41,389 nucleotides of DNA from UMGS1474 sp050946775 (GTDB lineage: Bacteria > Bacillota > Clostridia > Oscillospirales > Acutalibacteraceae), in contig JBMNVL010000002.1 in the NCBI GenBank assembly GCA_050946775.1, positions 1-41,389 of the forward strand. Reading direction: 5' to 3'. Within the stretch, counting starts at the first letter, position 1; every line of letters starts with the position of its first letter. This document shows, piece by piece, positions 1 through 7,521 of the stretch. A model generated the notes under the pieces. The model saw only the letters and a list, made by a program, of their open reading frames with translations, was not told the origin of the DNA and made no database searches. Made by a program: the position numbers and the translations under genes.

Positions 1-306
1 CCCGCCAACGAGATCGTTTTCCCCATCATCGTGATGGGGTATATGGCGCAGGGGCACCTGACGGAGCTGGCCGACCTCAGCCAGCTGCGCGAGCTGCTGG
101 TCGGCCACGGCTGGACGGGGCTGACCGCCGTGTGCGTGATGCTGTTTTGCGCCATGCACTGGCCCTGCTCCACCACCTGCCTGACCATCCGCAGGGAGAC
201 CGGCAGCTGGCGGTGGACGGCGCTGGCCGTCGCCCTGCCCACCCTGACGGGTCTGACCGTTTGTTTCCTCGTCGCCGCGGTCGGCCGGCTGCTGGGATTT
301 GGATAA
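1..306 (+). CDS. feoB: Ferrous iron transport protein B, C-terminal fragment
   Basis: This is the last 101 codons of a gene that begins before the window. FeoB is the GTPase-coupled inner-membrane Fe(II) permease. The visible part is its C-terminal membrane domain: it opens with PANEIVFPII, then an HWPCSTTC segment and a TIRRETGSWRW segment, all conserved near the FeoB C-terminus. Two hydrophobic helices follow (around 124-170 and 215-300). The Cys in HWPCSTTC corresponds to a conserved residue of the Gate domain. The gene ends with TAA and no clear terminator follows; the next gene has its own promoter. The GTPase domain cannot be seen, but the identity is secure from the conserved C-terminal motifs. 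Confidence 0.93.
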   Translation, partial: PANEIVFPIIVMGYMAQGHLTELADLSQLRELLVGHGWTGLTAVCVMLFCAMHWPCSTTCLTIRRETGSWRWTALAVALPTLTGLTVCFLVAAVGRLLGFG

Positions 307-314
307 AGAAAATA

Positions 315-343
315 TTGCCATACGCGCGGTTTTGTGGTATACT
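315..343 (+). promoter_or_regulatory. Sigma-A-type promoter for the SH3b lipoprotein
   Basis: TTGCCA (315-320) and TATACT (338-343) are separated by exactly 17 bp. The promoter begins just after the feoB stop. A small hairpin (ATGGGG ... CCCCAT, 353-373) lies in the leader before the start codon at 389. Confidence 0.75.
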
Positions 344-388
344 ACCTCAAAAATGGGGAGATATTTCCCCCATTCGGGAGGCATTGCC

Positions 389-814
389 ATGAAACCGCGC
401 GTTTTGTTGATCGCGTCGGCGGCCGCGCTGATCGCCGGACTGTCCGCCTGCGCGCCTGCCGCCGCGCCGGCCGAGCCCTCTGCGCAGACCACGACCTCGG
501 CCGTCCCCACCGTGTCCACCACCGCTCTGCCAAGCGTTGGCTACATCCACGGCCACGCCGCCAGCGTGCGCAGCGGCGCCGGACTGGCTTACAAAGCCAT
601 CGGCGGCGTGCAGCTCGGGGAAGAGATCGTCATCACCGGCAAGCAGGGCGACTGGTACGCCATCCAGTTTGACGGCCAGACCGGCTACGTCAGCGGTCAG
701 TTCGTCCGCTTCACCCCATGGGATCCCGACGCGACCGCCACGGCGCAAAGCGTCCCTTCGACGACCGCCGCCACCCAAGAGCCGACACAGACCGGCAGTA
801 ACGGCGAGGCATAA
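389..814 (+). CDS. SH3b-domain lipoprotein
   Basis: A 141-residue exported protein. The N-terminus is a lipoprotein signal peptide: basic MKPR, a hydrophobic stretch, then the lipobox LSAC with the acylated Cys near residue 21. An Ala/Pro/Thr-rich linker follows (about 22-45). Residues 48-110 match a bacterial SH3 domain (AASVRSGAGLAYKAIG ... GDWYAIQF ... GYVSGQFV), a fold that usually binds peptidoglycan or cell-wall peptides. The C-terminus is a low-complexity Ser/Thr tail. The start at 389 was chosen because it gives the signal peptide; the open frame extends upstream to 299 but without a ribosome site. Its role is inferred as cell-wall associated; the precise function is unknown. Confidence 0.82.
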   Translation: MKPRVLLIASAAALIAGLSACAPAAAPAEPSAQTTTSAVPTVSTTALPSVGYIHGHAASVRSGAGLAYKAIGGVQLGEEIVITGKQGDWYAIQFDGQTGYVSGQFVRFTPWDPDATATAQSVPSTTAATQEPTQTGSNGEA

Positions 815-817
815 AAA

Positions 818-846
818 ACCGCCCCTGTTCCAAAAACAGGAGCGGT
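818..846 (-). terminator. Rho-independent terminator for the minus-strand gene at 860-1105
   Basis: Interrupted hairpin: accgc/gcggt outer stem, one mismatch, cctgtt/aacagg inner stem, 5-base loop. The six A residues at 813-818 become a T run on the minus strand, so it is oriented for the minus gene. It also sits directly behind the plus-strand gene ending at 814. Confidence 0.8.
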
Positions 847-859
847 CGGGATCGTTCGA

Positions 860-1105
860 TCATTCGGCGTCTTCGGCCGGCTCGGCTTCTTCCCCGGCTT
901 CGGGCTCTTCGTCCTCGCAGCAGCAGCCGTCGTCCTCGCAGCAGCAATCGTCGTCGTAATCCATCATGTAATCGACGGCTTCGCTTTCGGCCAGGCGACG
1001 TTTTTTGCGGGCTTTCATCTGCAGCAGCAAAACCACGACCGTCGTCAGCGCCGCGACTACCGCCGCCAAAACGGCGATCCAGATCCATTTGTTGTCTTTT
1101 TTCAT
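860..1105 (-). CDS. Small single-pass membrane protein with Cys/Asp-rich tail
   Basis: An 81-residue protein. Residues 7-30 form one hydrophobic helix (WIWIAVLAAVVAALTTVVV), followed by a basic stop-transfer patch (KARKKRR). The tail is extremely acidic and contains two Cys triplets in a repeated CCCED pattern (CCCEDDGCCCED), then a Glu/Ala-rich end. An AGGAGG ribosome site lies 9 bases before the ATG. It has its own promoter (1140-1168) and terminator (818-846), so it looks like a monocistronic gene. The positive-inside rule places the acidic tail in the cytoplasm. I do not recognise the family. The clustered thiols and carboxylates suggest metal binding, but that is inference only. Confidence 0.8.
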   Translation of the reverse strand: MKKDNKWIWIAVLAAVVAALTTVVVLLLQMKARKKRRLAESEAVDYMMDYDDDCCCEDDGCCCEDEEPEAGEEAEPAEDAE

Positions 1106-1139
1106 GTTGCTTGACCTCCTTTGTCAAAATCGCACCCAT

Positions 1140-1168
1140 AGTATATCCCATCTGCGCGAAAAAGTCAA
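1140..1168 (-). promoter_or_regulatory. Sigma-A-type promoter for the small Cys-rich membrane protein
   Basis: Read on the minus strand: TTGACT (1168-1163), 17-bp spacer, TATACT (1145-1140). It lies 35 bp upstream of the start codon at 1105. Confidence 0.78.
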
Positions 1169-1221
1169 TGCGCAATCCGGACTATTTGTCCAAATCCCCG
1201 CATAGAAAAGGAAGAGAGATC

Positions 1222-2016
1222 ATGTCCCCTATCACCCAAGCCAAACGCGTCGTCGTCAAGGTAGGCACCTCCACCCTGACTTACGAAAACGGCCGCACCA
1301 ATCTGCGGGCGCTGGAAGCCCTGTGCAAGGTGCTGACCGATCTGCAAAACGCCGGCCACCGGATGCTGCTGGTCAGCTCGGGCGCCATCGGCGTGGGCGT
1401 CGGCAAGCTCGGCCTGCCCGCCCGTCCTACCGAGACCCACCAAAAGCAGGCGGTCGCCGCCGTGGGACAATGCGAATTGATGTTTTTGTACGATAAGCTT
1501 TTCGGCGAGTACAACCAGGCCGTCGCCCAGGTTTTGCTGACGAGGGACGTCATTGACGACGAGCTGGCCCGCCGCAACGTCACCAACACCCTGCAGGCCC
1601 TGCTGGAGATGTCGATCATCCCGGTGATCAACGAAAACGACACCGTCGCCATCGACGAGCTGGTGGGCGCCAACATCGGCGACAACGACACCCTGTCGGC
1701 CATCGTGGCGGACATCACCGACGCCGATCTGCTGGTGCTGCTGACCGATATCGACGGGCTGTACGACGCCGATCCCCGCCAAAACCCCGACGCCAGGCCC
1801 ATCCCGGTGGTACGCGCCATCGACGACGATCTGCTGGCGCTGGCCGGCGGCGCCGGCTCCAAGCGGGGCACCGGCGGGATGCGCACCAAGCTGACCGCTC
1901 TGCGCCGGACGATGGGCCGGGGCATTCCCGCCGTGATCATGCGGGGAGACAAGCCCGACCGGCTCTACGATCTGCTGGACGGCCAGCCGGTCGGCACCCT
2001 GTTCGATCCCAACTGA
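1222..2016 (+). CDS. proB: Glutamate 5-kinase
   Basis: Catalyses ATP-dependent phosphorylation of glutamate to gamma-glutamyl phosphate, the first step of proline synthesis, in the cytoplasm. The 264-residue protein is one amino-acid-kinase domain. It shows VVVKVGTSTL at the N-terminus, VSSGAIGVG for nucleotide binding, the NENDTVA and GDNDTLSA substrate motifs, LLTDIDGLY, and a C-terminal GTGGMRTKL. It lacks the C-terminal PUA domain of the longer E. coli-type enzyme, as in many Firmicutes ProB proteins. The start at 1222 follows a GAAGAGAG ribosome site; the upstream in-frame ATG at 1111 would add an unconserved extension. proA follows after 28 bp, so the two form an operon. Confidence 0.95.
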   Translation: MSPITQAKRVVVKVGTSTLTYENGRTNLRALEALCKVLTDLQNAGHRMLLVSSGAIGVGVGKLGLPARPTETHQKQAVAAVGQCELMFLYDKLFGEYNQAVAQVLLTRDVIDDELARRNVTNTLQALLEMSIIPVINENDTVAIDELVGANIGDNDTLSAIVADITDADLLVLLTDIDGLYDADPRQNPDARPIPVVRAIDDDLLALAGGAGSKRGTGGMRTKLTALRRTMGRGIPAVIMRGDKPDRLYDLLDGQPVGTLFDPN

Positions 2017-2044
2017 CCCTCGTAAAACAGAAAGGACGATCCCC

Positions 2045-3289
2045 ATGCTCAACCAAATGGGACAACGCGCCCGCGAAGCCGCCGGGCTGTTGGCGCGCGC
2101 TTCCACCAAACAGAAAAACGAGGCGCTGCTCGCCATGGCGGCGGCGCTGGAAAGCGGCGAAGCCGCCATTCTGGCCGCCAACCGGCAGGACGTCGAGCGG
2201 GCCGCCCAAAACGGGATGAGCCAGTCGATGCTCGACCGCCTGACTCTGACCGACGCCCGGATCGCCGGGATGGCCGGCGGTATCCGCCAGGTGGCGGCGC
2301 TGCCCGATCCCATCGGCGAAGTGATGGGCGGCGGCCGGCGACCCAACGGACTGCGGATCACCCATATCCGGGTGCCGTTGGGAGTGATCGGGATCATTTA
2401 TGAAGCCCGTCCCAACGTCACCTCCGACGCGGCGGCGCTCTGCTTAAAGGCCGGCAACGCCGTGATCCTGCGGGGAGGAAAAGAGGCCATCGCCTCCAAC
2501 AAGGCCGTTGCCGCGGCGCTGCGGGGAGGGCTGACCGCCGCCGGATTGCCGGCCGACGCCCTGCAGCTGATCGAGGACACCTCCCGCGAAACGGCGACGG
2601 CGCTGATGCGGCTGAACGGCTATCTCGACGTGCTGATCCCCCGGGGCGGCGCGGGGCTGATCCGCTCGGTGGTGGAAAACGCCACCGTCCCGGTGCTGGA
2701 AACCGGCACCGGCAACTGCCACATTTACGTCGACGCCGCCGCCGATATCGACATGGCGCGCGCCATCACCCTCAACGCCAAAACCTCCCGTCCCTCGGTG
2801 TGCAACGCCGCCGAGACCCTGCTGGTCCACGAGGGCATCGCCCCGCGAGCCCTGCCGGTGATCGGCAAGGCGCTGGCCGACGCCGGGGTGCGGCTGCACG
2901 CCGACGCCCGGGCGAGAGCGCTGATGCCGGGGATCCCGGCCGAGATCGCCTGTGAGGAGGATTGGGCGACGGAATATCTCGATTACGACATGGCGGTGGG
3001 GGTCGTGTCCTCGCTGGAGGACGCCATCGCCCACATCCGCCGGTATTCCACCGGCCACAGCGAATGCATCGTCACCGACAGCCAGTCGGCCGCGCAGGCC
3101 TTCACCGACGGGGTGGACGCCGCGGCGGTCTACGTCAACGCCTCCACCCGGTTCACCGACGGGGAGGAGTTCGGGCTGGGCGCCGAGATCGGCATTTCCA
3201 CCCAGAAGCTGCACGCCCGCGGCCCGATGGGTCTGCGGGAGTTGACCACCGGCAAATACGTCGTGACCGGCAACGGTCAGATCCGGTAA
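2045..3289 (+). CDS. proA: Gamma-glutamyl phosphate reductase (glutamate-5-semialdehyde dehydrogenase)
   Basis: NADPH-dependent reduction of gamma-glutamyl phosphate to glutamate-5-semialdehyde, the second step of proline synthesis, in partnership with ProB. The 414-residue length is normal for the family. Visible signatures are the cofactor-binding GVIGIIYEARPNVT (about 113-126), the ILRGGKEA segment, the ETGTGNCHIYVD segment (about 219-230), and the catalytic Cys at about 253 in RPSVCNAAETLL. The C-terminus ends with GLRELTTGKYVV, typical of ProA. A ribosome site (AAAGGACG) lies before the ATG. It sits between proB and a membrane-anchored gene that starts 12 bp downstream, so all three are probably co-transcribed. 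Confidence 0.96.
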   Translation: MLNQMGQRAREAAGLLARASTKQKNEALLAMAAALESGEAAILAANRQDVERAAQNGMSQSMLDRLTLTDARIAGMAGGIRQVAALPDPIGEVMGGGRRPNGLRITHIRVPLGVIGIIYEARPNVTSDAAALCLKAGNAVILRGGKEAIASNKAVAAALRGGLTAAGLPADALQLIEDTSRETATALMRLNGYLDVLIPRGGAGLIRSVVENATVPVLETGTGNCHIYVDAAADIDMARAITLNAKTSRPSVCNAAETLLVHEGIAPRALPVIGKALADAGVRLHADARARALMPGIPAEIACEEDWATEYLDYDMAVGVVSSLEDAIAHIRRYSTGHSECIVTDSQSAAQAFTDGVDAAAVYVNASTRFTDGEEFGLGAEIGISTQKLHARGPMGLRELTTGKYVVTGNGQIR

Positions 3290-3301
3290 AGGACGGTCGC
3301 C

Positions 3302-4141
3302 ATGAGCGAATGGACCAAAATCGAACAGCCGGCCGACGTGTCGGCGCCCGAACCGGCGCCCGAGCCGACGCCGAAGCCGGAACCCGAACCGGCGGTCGAG
3401 CCGGTGATCGAGCCGGCAAAAAAATCCCGCTCCGCCAAGACCCGCCCGGCGATCAAGACCGGCCGCCACAAGGGCGCGGCGCCGCTGGGCTTCGTCATTC
3501 TGACGCTGGCGCTGATCGGGGTGATCGCGGTGGCGGTCAGCGGCGTGCGCTGGGCTCGGCGCGCCGCCGACGACACCCCGCTCAAGGAGGAGATCGCCTC
3601 CTTTCTGGAGCCGGCGCTGCTGCAAAACCCCACCGCCTTCACCGGCGACGCCGAGGCGGCGAAAAACCCCTCCTGCGTCAAGGCGGCGCTGTGGAAGATC
3701 AGCGACGACGAGCGCATCCGGATGCGCCGCGAAAAAGCGGATTGCCGTTTTCCCGCTGACGAACAGGGACGGCTGCTGATCCCGGCCGACGAGGTGAACG
3801 AGGCGTTTCACGCCCTGTTCGGCGGCGACGCCCTGCCGGATGAGACGCTGTTTTTGAACGGGGACGATTTTTCCATCTGGTACGACGGCGAAAACGCCCG
3901 GTACCACCTGCCCGCCTTCGCCGCGTCGCCCTACCGGGCGGTGATCGATACCCTGAAAAAGCAGGATGGCGGCTGGCGCGTCCGGGTAGGCTTCGTCGCC
4001 CAGGCGGATATCGCCGTCGACGATAAGGGCAACGACGTCCCGCCCACGGCGGCCGACGCCTCGGTTTTCCAGATCTGGACGGTGCGAAAGACCGCCGACG
4101 GCTACCTTTTGCTCTCGGTCGAGGACGACGCCGGACAATAA
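3302..4141 (+). CDS. Membrane-anchored protein with Pro/Glu-rich N-terminus, unknown function
   Basis: A 279-residue protein I cannot assign to a family. Residues 10-40 are a Pro/Glu/Ala low-complexity region (EPAPEPTPKPEPEP), followed by a basic patch (KKSRSAKTRPAIKTGRHK) and a single hydrophobic helix (about 62-83). The basic side precedes the helix, so the roughly 195-residue C-terminal domain is predicted to be extracellular. That domain is a mix of charged and beta-rich sequence with no obvious catalytic motif. It starts 12 bp after proA with an AAAGGACG-like ribosome site, so it is likely the third gene of the proBA operon. That says little about its function, since a link to proline synthesis is not evident from sequence. 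A strong terminator follows. Confidence 0.72.
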   Translation: MSEWTKIEQPADVSAPEPAPEPTPKPEPEPAVEPVIEPAKKSRSAKTRPAIKTGRHKGAAPLGFVILTLALIGVIAVAVSGVRWARRAADDTPLKEEIASFLEPALLQNPTAFTGDAEAAKNPSCVKAALWKISDDERIRMRREKADCRFPADEQGRLLIPADEVNEAFHALFGGDALPDETLFLNGDDFSIWYDGENARYHLPAFAASPYRAVIDTLKKQDGGWRVRVGFVAQADIAVDDKGNDVPPTAADASVFQIWTVRKTADGYLLLSVEDDAGQ

Positions 4142-4146
4142 CGCCG

Positions 4147-4172
4147 AAAAACCGCCCGACGGGCGGTTTTTT
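4147..4172. terminator. Bidirectional rho-independent terminator between convergent genes
   Basis: Palindromic stem AAAACCGCCC / GGGCGGTTTT around a GAC loop, with T runs on both strands. It ends the proB-proA operon on the plus strand and the BofC-like gene on the minus strand. Confidence 0.88.
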
Positions 4173-4196
4173 AACTGGTGTAATTAACTGGTGTAA
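4171..4196. repeat. Perfect 13-bp tandem duplication at the end of the BofC-like gene
   Basis: TTAACTGGTGTAA occurs twice without a gap (4171-4183 and 4184-4196). The second copy encodes the last codons and stop of the minus-strand gene; the first copy lies between that stop and the terminator and repeats the same stop. It looks like a recent slippage or repair duplication that left the reading frame intact. Confidence 0.9.
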
Positions 4197-4498
4197 TCCT
4201 CCAATAGCCGCCGCAGGGTGGCGGGATCCTCCACCGCGATCCCCCGCGCGAGCCGCTCCTGTTCGTCCGGCGGCAGCGCCGCGACCGCCACCTCCCCGTA
4301 AACCGTCTCCGGAACGGAGGGATCGCCGTGAAAGACCGCCAGCCGCCCGCGGTAGCTTTTGATCCAGTAGCGCTCCTCCACCGGCGCCGCGTCCGTCGGC
4401 GGCGCCGCCTCTTTGGGCAGCGGCGCACGGATCAGTCCCGCCGTCAGCAGGATCGCGCCGCCGATCGCCGCCAGGGCGGCCAAAAACCCTCTGCCCAT
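4184..4498 (-). CDS. BofC C-terminal-domain-like membrane-anchored protein
   Basis: A 104-residue protein with an N-terminal helix (about residues 4-22) acting as a signal anchor, a short Pro/Ala linker, then a compact domain of about 60 residues. That domain has the pattern YWIKSYRGRLAVFHG ... LPPDEQERLARGI ... LRRLLEDYTS. It resembles the small extracytoplasmic proteins of Clostridia annotated with the C-terminal domain of BofC, which in Bacillus acts in the intermembrane space to restrain SpoIVB signalling during sporulation. The start at 4498 is chosen because AAGGAGG ends 8 bases before it. The upstream GTG at 4519 would overlap that ribosome site. Family membership is recognised by pattern; a sporulation role is inference. 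Confidence 0.7.
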   Translation of the reverse strand: MGRGFLAALAAIGGAILLTAGLIRAPLPKEAAPPTDAAPVEERYWIKSYRGRLAVFHGDPSVPETVYGEVAVAALPPDEQERLARGIAVEDPATLRRLLEDYTS

Positions 4499-4610
4499 CC
4501 CCGTTTCCTCCTTTTTCACAAAGATACGGGTTTATTTTGTCCCGGAGCAGCCAACACTATACGGCGTAAAAAGGTTACAAAATTGAAAGCAATCTTTTCC
4601 ATTTTGCTAT

Positions 4611-4637
4611 TTGACATTTGTGGCCAATTGCTATAAT
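4611..4637 (+). promoter_or_regulatory. Promoter for the class A penicillin-binding protein gene
   Basis: A perfect -35 TTGACA (4611-4616) precedes TATAAT (4632-4637) at a short 15-bp spacing. The overlapping TAATAT at 4634-4639 would give 17 bp. The start codon is at 4689. Confidence 0.7.
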
Positions 4638-4688
4638 ATAGGTACGGATTCTTTTTACAAAAACGGGCGTTTGCCCGGGAGGACAGAT

Positions 4689-6986
4689 ATGGCGAAACGA
4701 AATCAAAAGGGCTGGTGGAACACGCCGGGCGTTCGCCGCACCCGCAAGGTGCTGGGCGCCATCGGCAAGTGCCTGCTGACCATTTTGCTGATCGGGATCA
4801 TCACCGGCAGTCTTGTGACCTGCCTGATGGTCGCTTTTGTGCTGACCAAGTTTGACGCGGACATGGACGCGTCGGATCTGACCAACGTCACCAACGAGAC
4901 CAGCATCGTGTACATCCAGAACAGCGAGGGCGAGTTTGAGGAGCACCAGTGGCTGGACGGCTCCAATAGCATCTGGGTGGATCTGGGCGAGATCCCCTCG
5001 TATATGCAAAACGCCGTCATCGCCATCGAGGACGAGCGTTTCCGCACCCACAAGGGCGTCGACTGGAAACGGACGGTATCGGCCTTCGCCAACCTGATCT
5101 TCCACTTCAGCTCGTCGGAATACGGCGGATCGACCATCACCCAGCAGGTGGTGCGGCTGACCACCCAGGACAAGGACCACACCATCGAACGCAAGATCAT
5201 GGAGATTTTGCGGGCGCTGGAGCTGGAGCGGGACGCCGCCTCCAAGGATCAGGTGCTGGAGACCTATCTCAACATCATGCCCATGACCGGCAACATCACC
5301 GGCGTCGGCGCCGGCGCCAACGCCTATTTCGGCAAGGAGCTCAAGGACTGCACCCTGGCGGAATGCGCGGTACTGGCCAGCATCACCAACAACCCCTCCA
5401 TCTACAACCCCTACACCCATCCCGACAACGTCCGCCGCCGGCAGCAGCTGGTGCTGTACAAGATGTACGAACTGGGTCACATCAACAAGGAAGAGTACCT
5501 GCAGGCGCTGGGCGAGGAGCTGCACTACGTGGAGGGCGAAAACGCCAAGCGGATCGAGATCCAGGATTATTACACCGATACCCTGATCGAGGACGTGATC
5601 GACGAGCTGGTGGACACCTACGGCTACACCTACAACTACGCCGAAAACATCGTCTTCCACGGCGGACTGCGGATCTATTCGGCTGAAAACGTCGCCACCC
5701 AGAAAATGATCGAATCGGTCTACACCGATGAGAGCAACTTCCCCGGCAACTACGCCGGATACGACGAGGAGATGCAGGCGGCCATCTACATCATGGATTA
5801 CGAGGGCCATTGCGTCGCCACCGTCGGCGGCCGGGGTCAAAAGGACGGCAACCGGGTGCTGCAGCGCGCCACCCAGTCCACCCGCTCGCCCGGTTCGTCG
5901 ATGAAGCCCATCGGGGTCTACGGCCCGGCGCTGGATCTGGATCTGATCACCTACTCCACCCAGGAGCGGGACTGCTACATCACCCTGCCCGACGGCAGCC
6001 ACTGGCCGGCCAACTACGAAAGCGTCCCCTACGACGCCGGCAACGTGCTGATGCCTTACGCGCTGATGCGCTCGCTGAACACCGTGCCGGTGCGGGTGCT
6101 GGAGCGGATGGGCACCGACACCAGCTACGATTACGTGACCAATAAATTCCATCTGCGCACCCTGAGCGAAAGCGATATCGCCTACGCGCCGCTGGCGCTG
6201 GGCGCGTTCACCGACGGCGTAACCTGCCGGGATATGGCGGCGGCCTACGCCACCTTCGGCGACGGCGGCGTTTACCACAAGCCGCTGACCTTCTACCGGG
6301 TGGAACGCGGCGGCGACGTCATTTTGCAGGACGATACCGAGGGCGAACAGGCGATCAGCATGGAATCCGCCTACGTGATGAACCGGCTGCTGAAAAACGT
6401 CGTGTTCGGCTCCTACGGTACCGCCGCCTCGCTGGCGGGCCAGTGGAGCGGCTGGGAGGTCTTCGCCAAGACCGGTACCGCCGAATTCAACAAGGACGTC
6501 TATTTCGCCGGCGGCACCCCCTATTACGTGGCGGCGTCCTGGGCGGGCTACGACCAGAACGAAACCCTGGTCGGCGACCAGGTGTCCTACGCCCGCATTT
6601 TGTGGAACGCCTGCATGAAGAAGCTCCACGCCAATCTCAAGCCCGCCAATTTCGACGAGTTCAAGGGCGGCGTGGTGGAGCGGTACTACTGCACCTCCAC
6701 CGGTCAGCTGGCCGGATCCAGATGTCCCAACAAGGCGCTCGGCTACTACAAGCCGAGCAATATCCCGGCGCTTTGCACCCACGGCGGCGAATACGCCGGC
6801 GACGCCACCACCGGCGCGTCGACCACCGCGGCGACCACCGCGGCGGCAACCACGGCCGCCACCCAGGCGCCCACCACTCAGCCGCCGACCGAGGCGCCGA
6901 CCCAAGCCCCCACCGAGGCGCCGACCGAACCGGCGCCGACCGAACCCGAACCCGAGCCCGAGCCCGAACCGGAGCCGGAGGGATAA
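4689..6986 (+). CDS. Class A penicillin-binding protein (transglycosylase/transpeptidase)
   Basis: A 765-residue bifunctional peptidoglycan synthase of the PBP1A type, which polymerises lipid II and cross-links stem peptides outside the membrane. There is an N-terminal anchor helix (about 24-53). The GT51 transglycosylase domain follows, with catalytic Glu114 in AIEDERF and the GGSTITQQ motif (147-154). The transpeptidase domain has SSMK (Ser near 402), SLN (near 462) and KTGT (near 593). The C-terminus is a low-complexity tail of Thr/Ala, then Pro-Thr-Glu-Ala repeats and a run of Glu-Pro dipeptides, typical of clostridial class A PBPs. The start at 4689 follows GGGAGGACAG; the upstream frame start at 4611 lies inside the promoter. 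It is transcribed alone and ends at a strong terminator. Confidence 0.95.
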   Translation: MAKRNQKGWWNTPGVRRTRKVLGAIGKCLLTILLIGIITGSLVTCLMVAFVLTKFDADMDASDLTNVTNETSIVYIQNSEGEFEEHQWLDGSNSIWVDLGEIPSYMQNAVIAIEDERFRTHKGVDWKRTVSAFANLIFHFSSSEYGGSTITQQVVRLTTQDKDHTIERKIMEILRALELERDAASKDQVLETYLNIMPMTGNITGVGAGANAYFGKELKDCTLAECAVLASITNNPSIYNPYTHPDNVRRRQQLVLYKMYELGHINKEEYLQALGEELHYVEGENAKRIEIQDYYTDTLIEDVIDELVDTYGYTYNYAENIVFHGGLRIYSAENVATQKMIESVYTDESNFPGNYAGYDEEMQAAIYIMDYEGHCVATVGGRGQKDGNRVLQRATQSTRSPGSSMKPIGVYGPALDLDLITYSTQERDCYITLPDGSHWPANYESVPYDAGNVLMPYALMRSLNTVPVRVLERMGTDTSYDYVTNKFHLRTLSESDIAYAPLALGAFTDGVTCRDMAAAYATFGDGGVYHKPLTFYRVERGGDVILQDDTEGEQAISMESAYVMNRLLKNVVFGSYGTAASLAGQWSGWEVFAKTGTAEFNKDVYFAGGTPYYVAASWAGYDQNETLVGDQVSYARILWNACMKKLHANLKPANFDEFKGGVVERYYCTSTGQLAGSRCPNKALGYYKPSNIPALCTHGGEYAGDATTGASTTAATTAAATTAATQAPTTQPPTEAPTQAPTEAPTEPAPTEPEPEPEPEPEPEG

Positions 6987-6996
6987 CCCAAAAACC

Positions 6997-7034
6997 AAAA
7001 CGGGCGCCTTTCTTGACGAAAGGCGCCCGTTTTT
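6997..7034. terminator. Bidirectional terminator between PBP and VanZ-like genes
   Basis: Perfect 16-bp stem (AAAACGGGCGCCTTTC with GAAAGGCGCCCGTTTT), 5-base loop TTGAC, and A/T runs on both sides. It serves the plus-strand PBP gene and the minus-strand htpG-vanZ unit; its last bases touch the vanZ stop codon. Confidence 0.92.
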
Positions 7035-7521
7035 ATGCTTTTTTATGGTTTTTCCGTTTGCGCCACAGCGCCGTCGCGGCCAGCGCCAGCCCGACGCCCG
7101 CCAGCGCCCCGGCCAGATCGATGCACACGTCGAGTGCGCCCGGTCCCCGGCCGGCGACGAAGAACTGGTGTCCCTCGTCGCTGATCGCGTAAAGGAGGCT
7201 GATCCCCGCCGCGATCGCCGCCCGTATCCACAAGCGCGGCACCCGGCTGAGCGCCACCCACAGCAGCACCCCCAGCACCGCGAACTCGGCGGCGTGCGCC
7301 AGCTTGCGCACGGCGTTCTGCCACTGATCAACCACCGCGGTCTGCTCCTGAGGCGGCAGCTCCTCAAATCCCGGGGTCACCGCCTGCGCCACCTGCTCGA
7401 TCAGCCCGCCGCTGAGCGCCGACGATTCGGCCGCCGTCTGGTTCGACAGCGCGAAAATGACCGCCATCCAGCCGACCACCGCCAGCCAGGCGGCGATCCG
7501 CCCGATCCGACGGGCGATCAT
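7033..7521 (-). CDS. VanZ-family membrane protein
   Basis: A 162-residue integral membrane protein with four predicted helices (about residues 7-24, 80-98, 103-122 and 132-152). The signature is RKLAHAAEFAVLGVLLW, then YAISDEGHQFFVAGRGPGALDVCIDLAGAL, matching the VanZ/YdcF-like pattern with the conserved SDE-HQ-F-GR and D-x3-D residues. VanZ confers low-level teicoplanin resistance in enterococci, but chromosomal members like this one are widespread and their role is unknown. The start at 7521 overlaps the htpG stop by 4 bases (ATGA), which implies translational coupling and makes it a better start than the upstream ATG at 7545. It is thus second in the htpG operon and probably heat-shock controlled by read-through. 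Confidence 0.85.
   Translation of the reverse strand: MIARRIGRIAAWLAVVGWMAVIFALSNQTAAESSALSGGLIEQVAQAVTPGFEELPPQEQTAVVDQWQNAVRKLAHAAEFAVLGVLLWVALSRVPRLWIRAAIAAGISLLYAISDEGHQFFVAGRGPGALDVCIDLAGALAGVGLALAATALWRKRKNHKKA

Noticed and set aside
1106..1221. T-box or riboswitch in front of proB
   Set aside because: The leader is too short and contains no T-box sequence or terminator/antiterminator pair.
2444..4138. A 564-codon open frame on the minus strand opposite proA
   Set aside because: It lies opposite proA and the next gene, is rich in Arg, Gly and His as expected of GC-rich antisense frames, and has no ribosome site or conserved motif.
4575..7367. A 930-codon open frame on the minus strand opposite the PBP gene
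   Set aside because: The composition (Val/Gly/His/Arg-rich repeats) is that of an antisense shadow, and the plus-strand PBP has all catalytic motifs.
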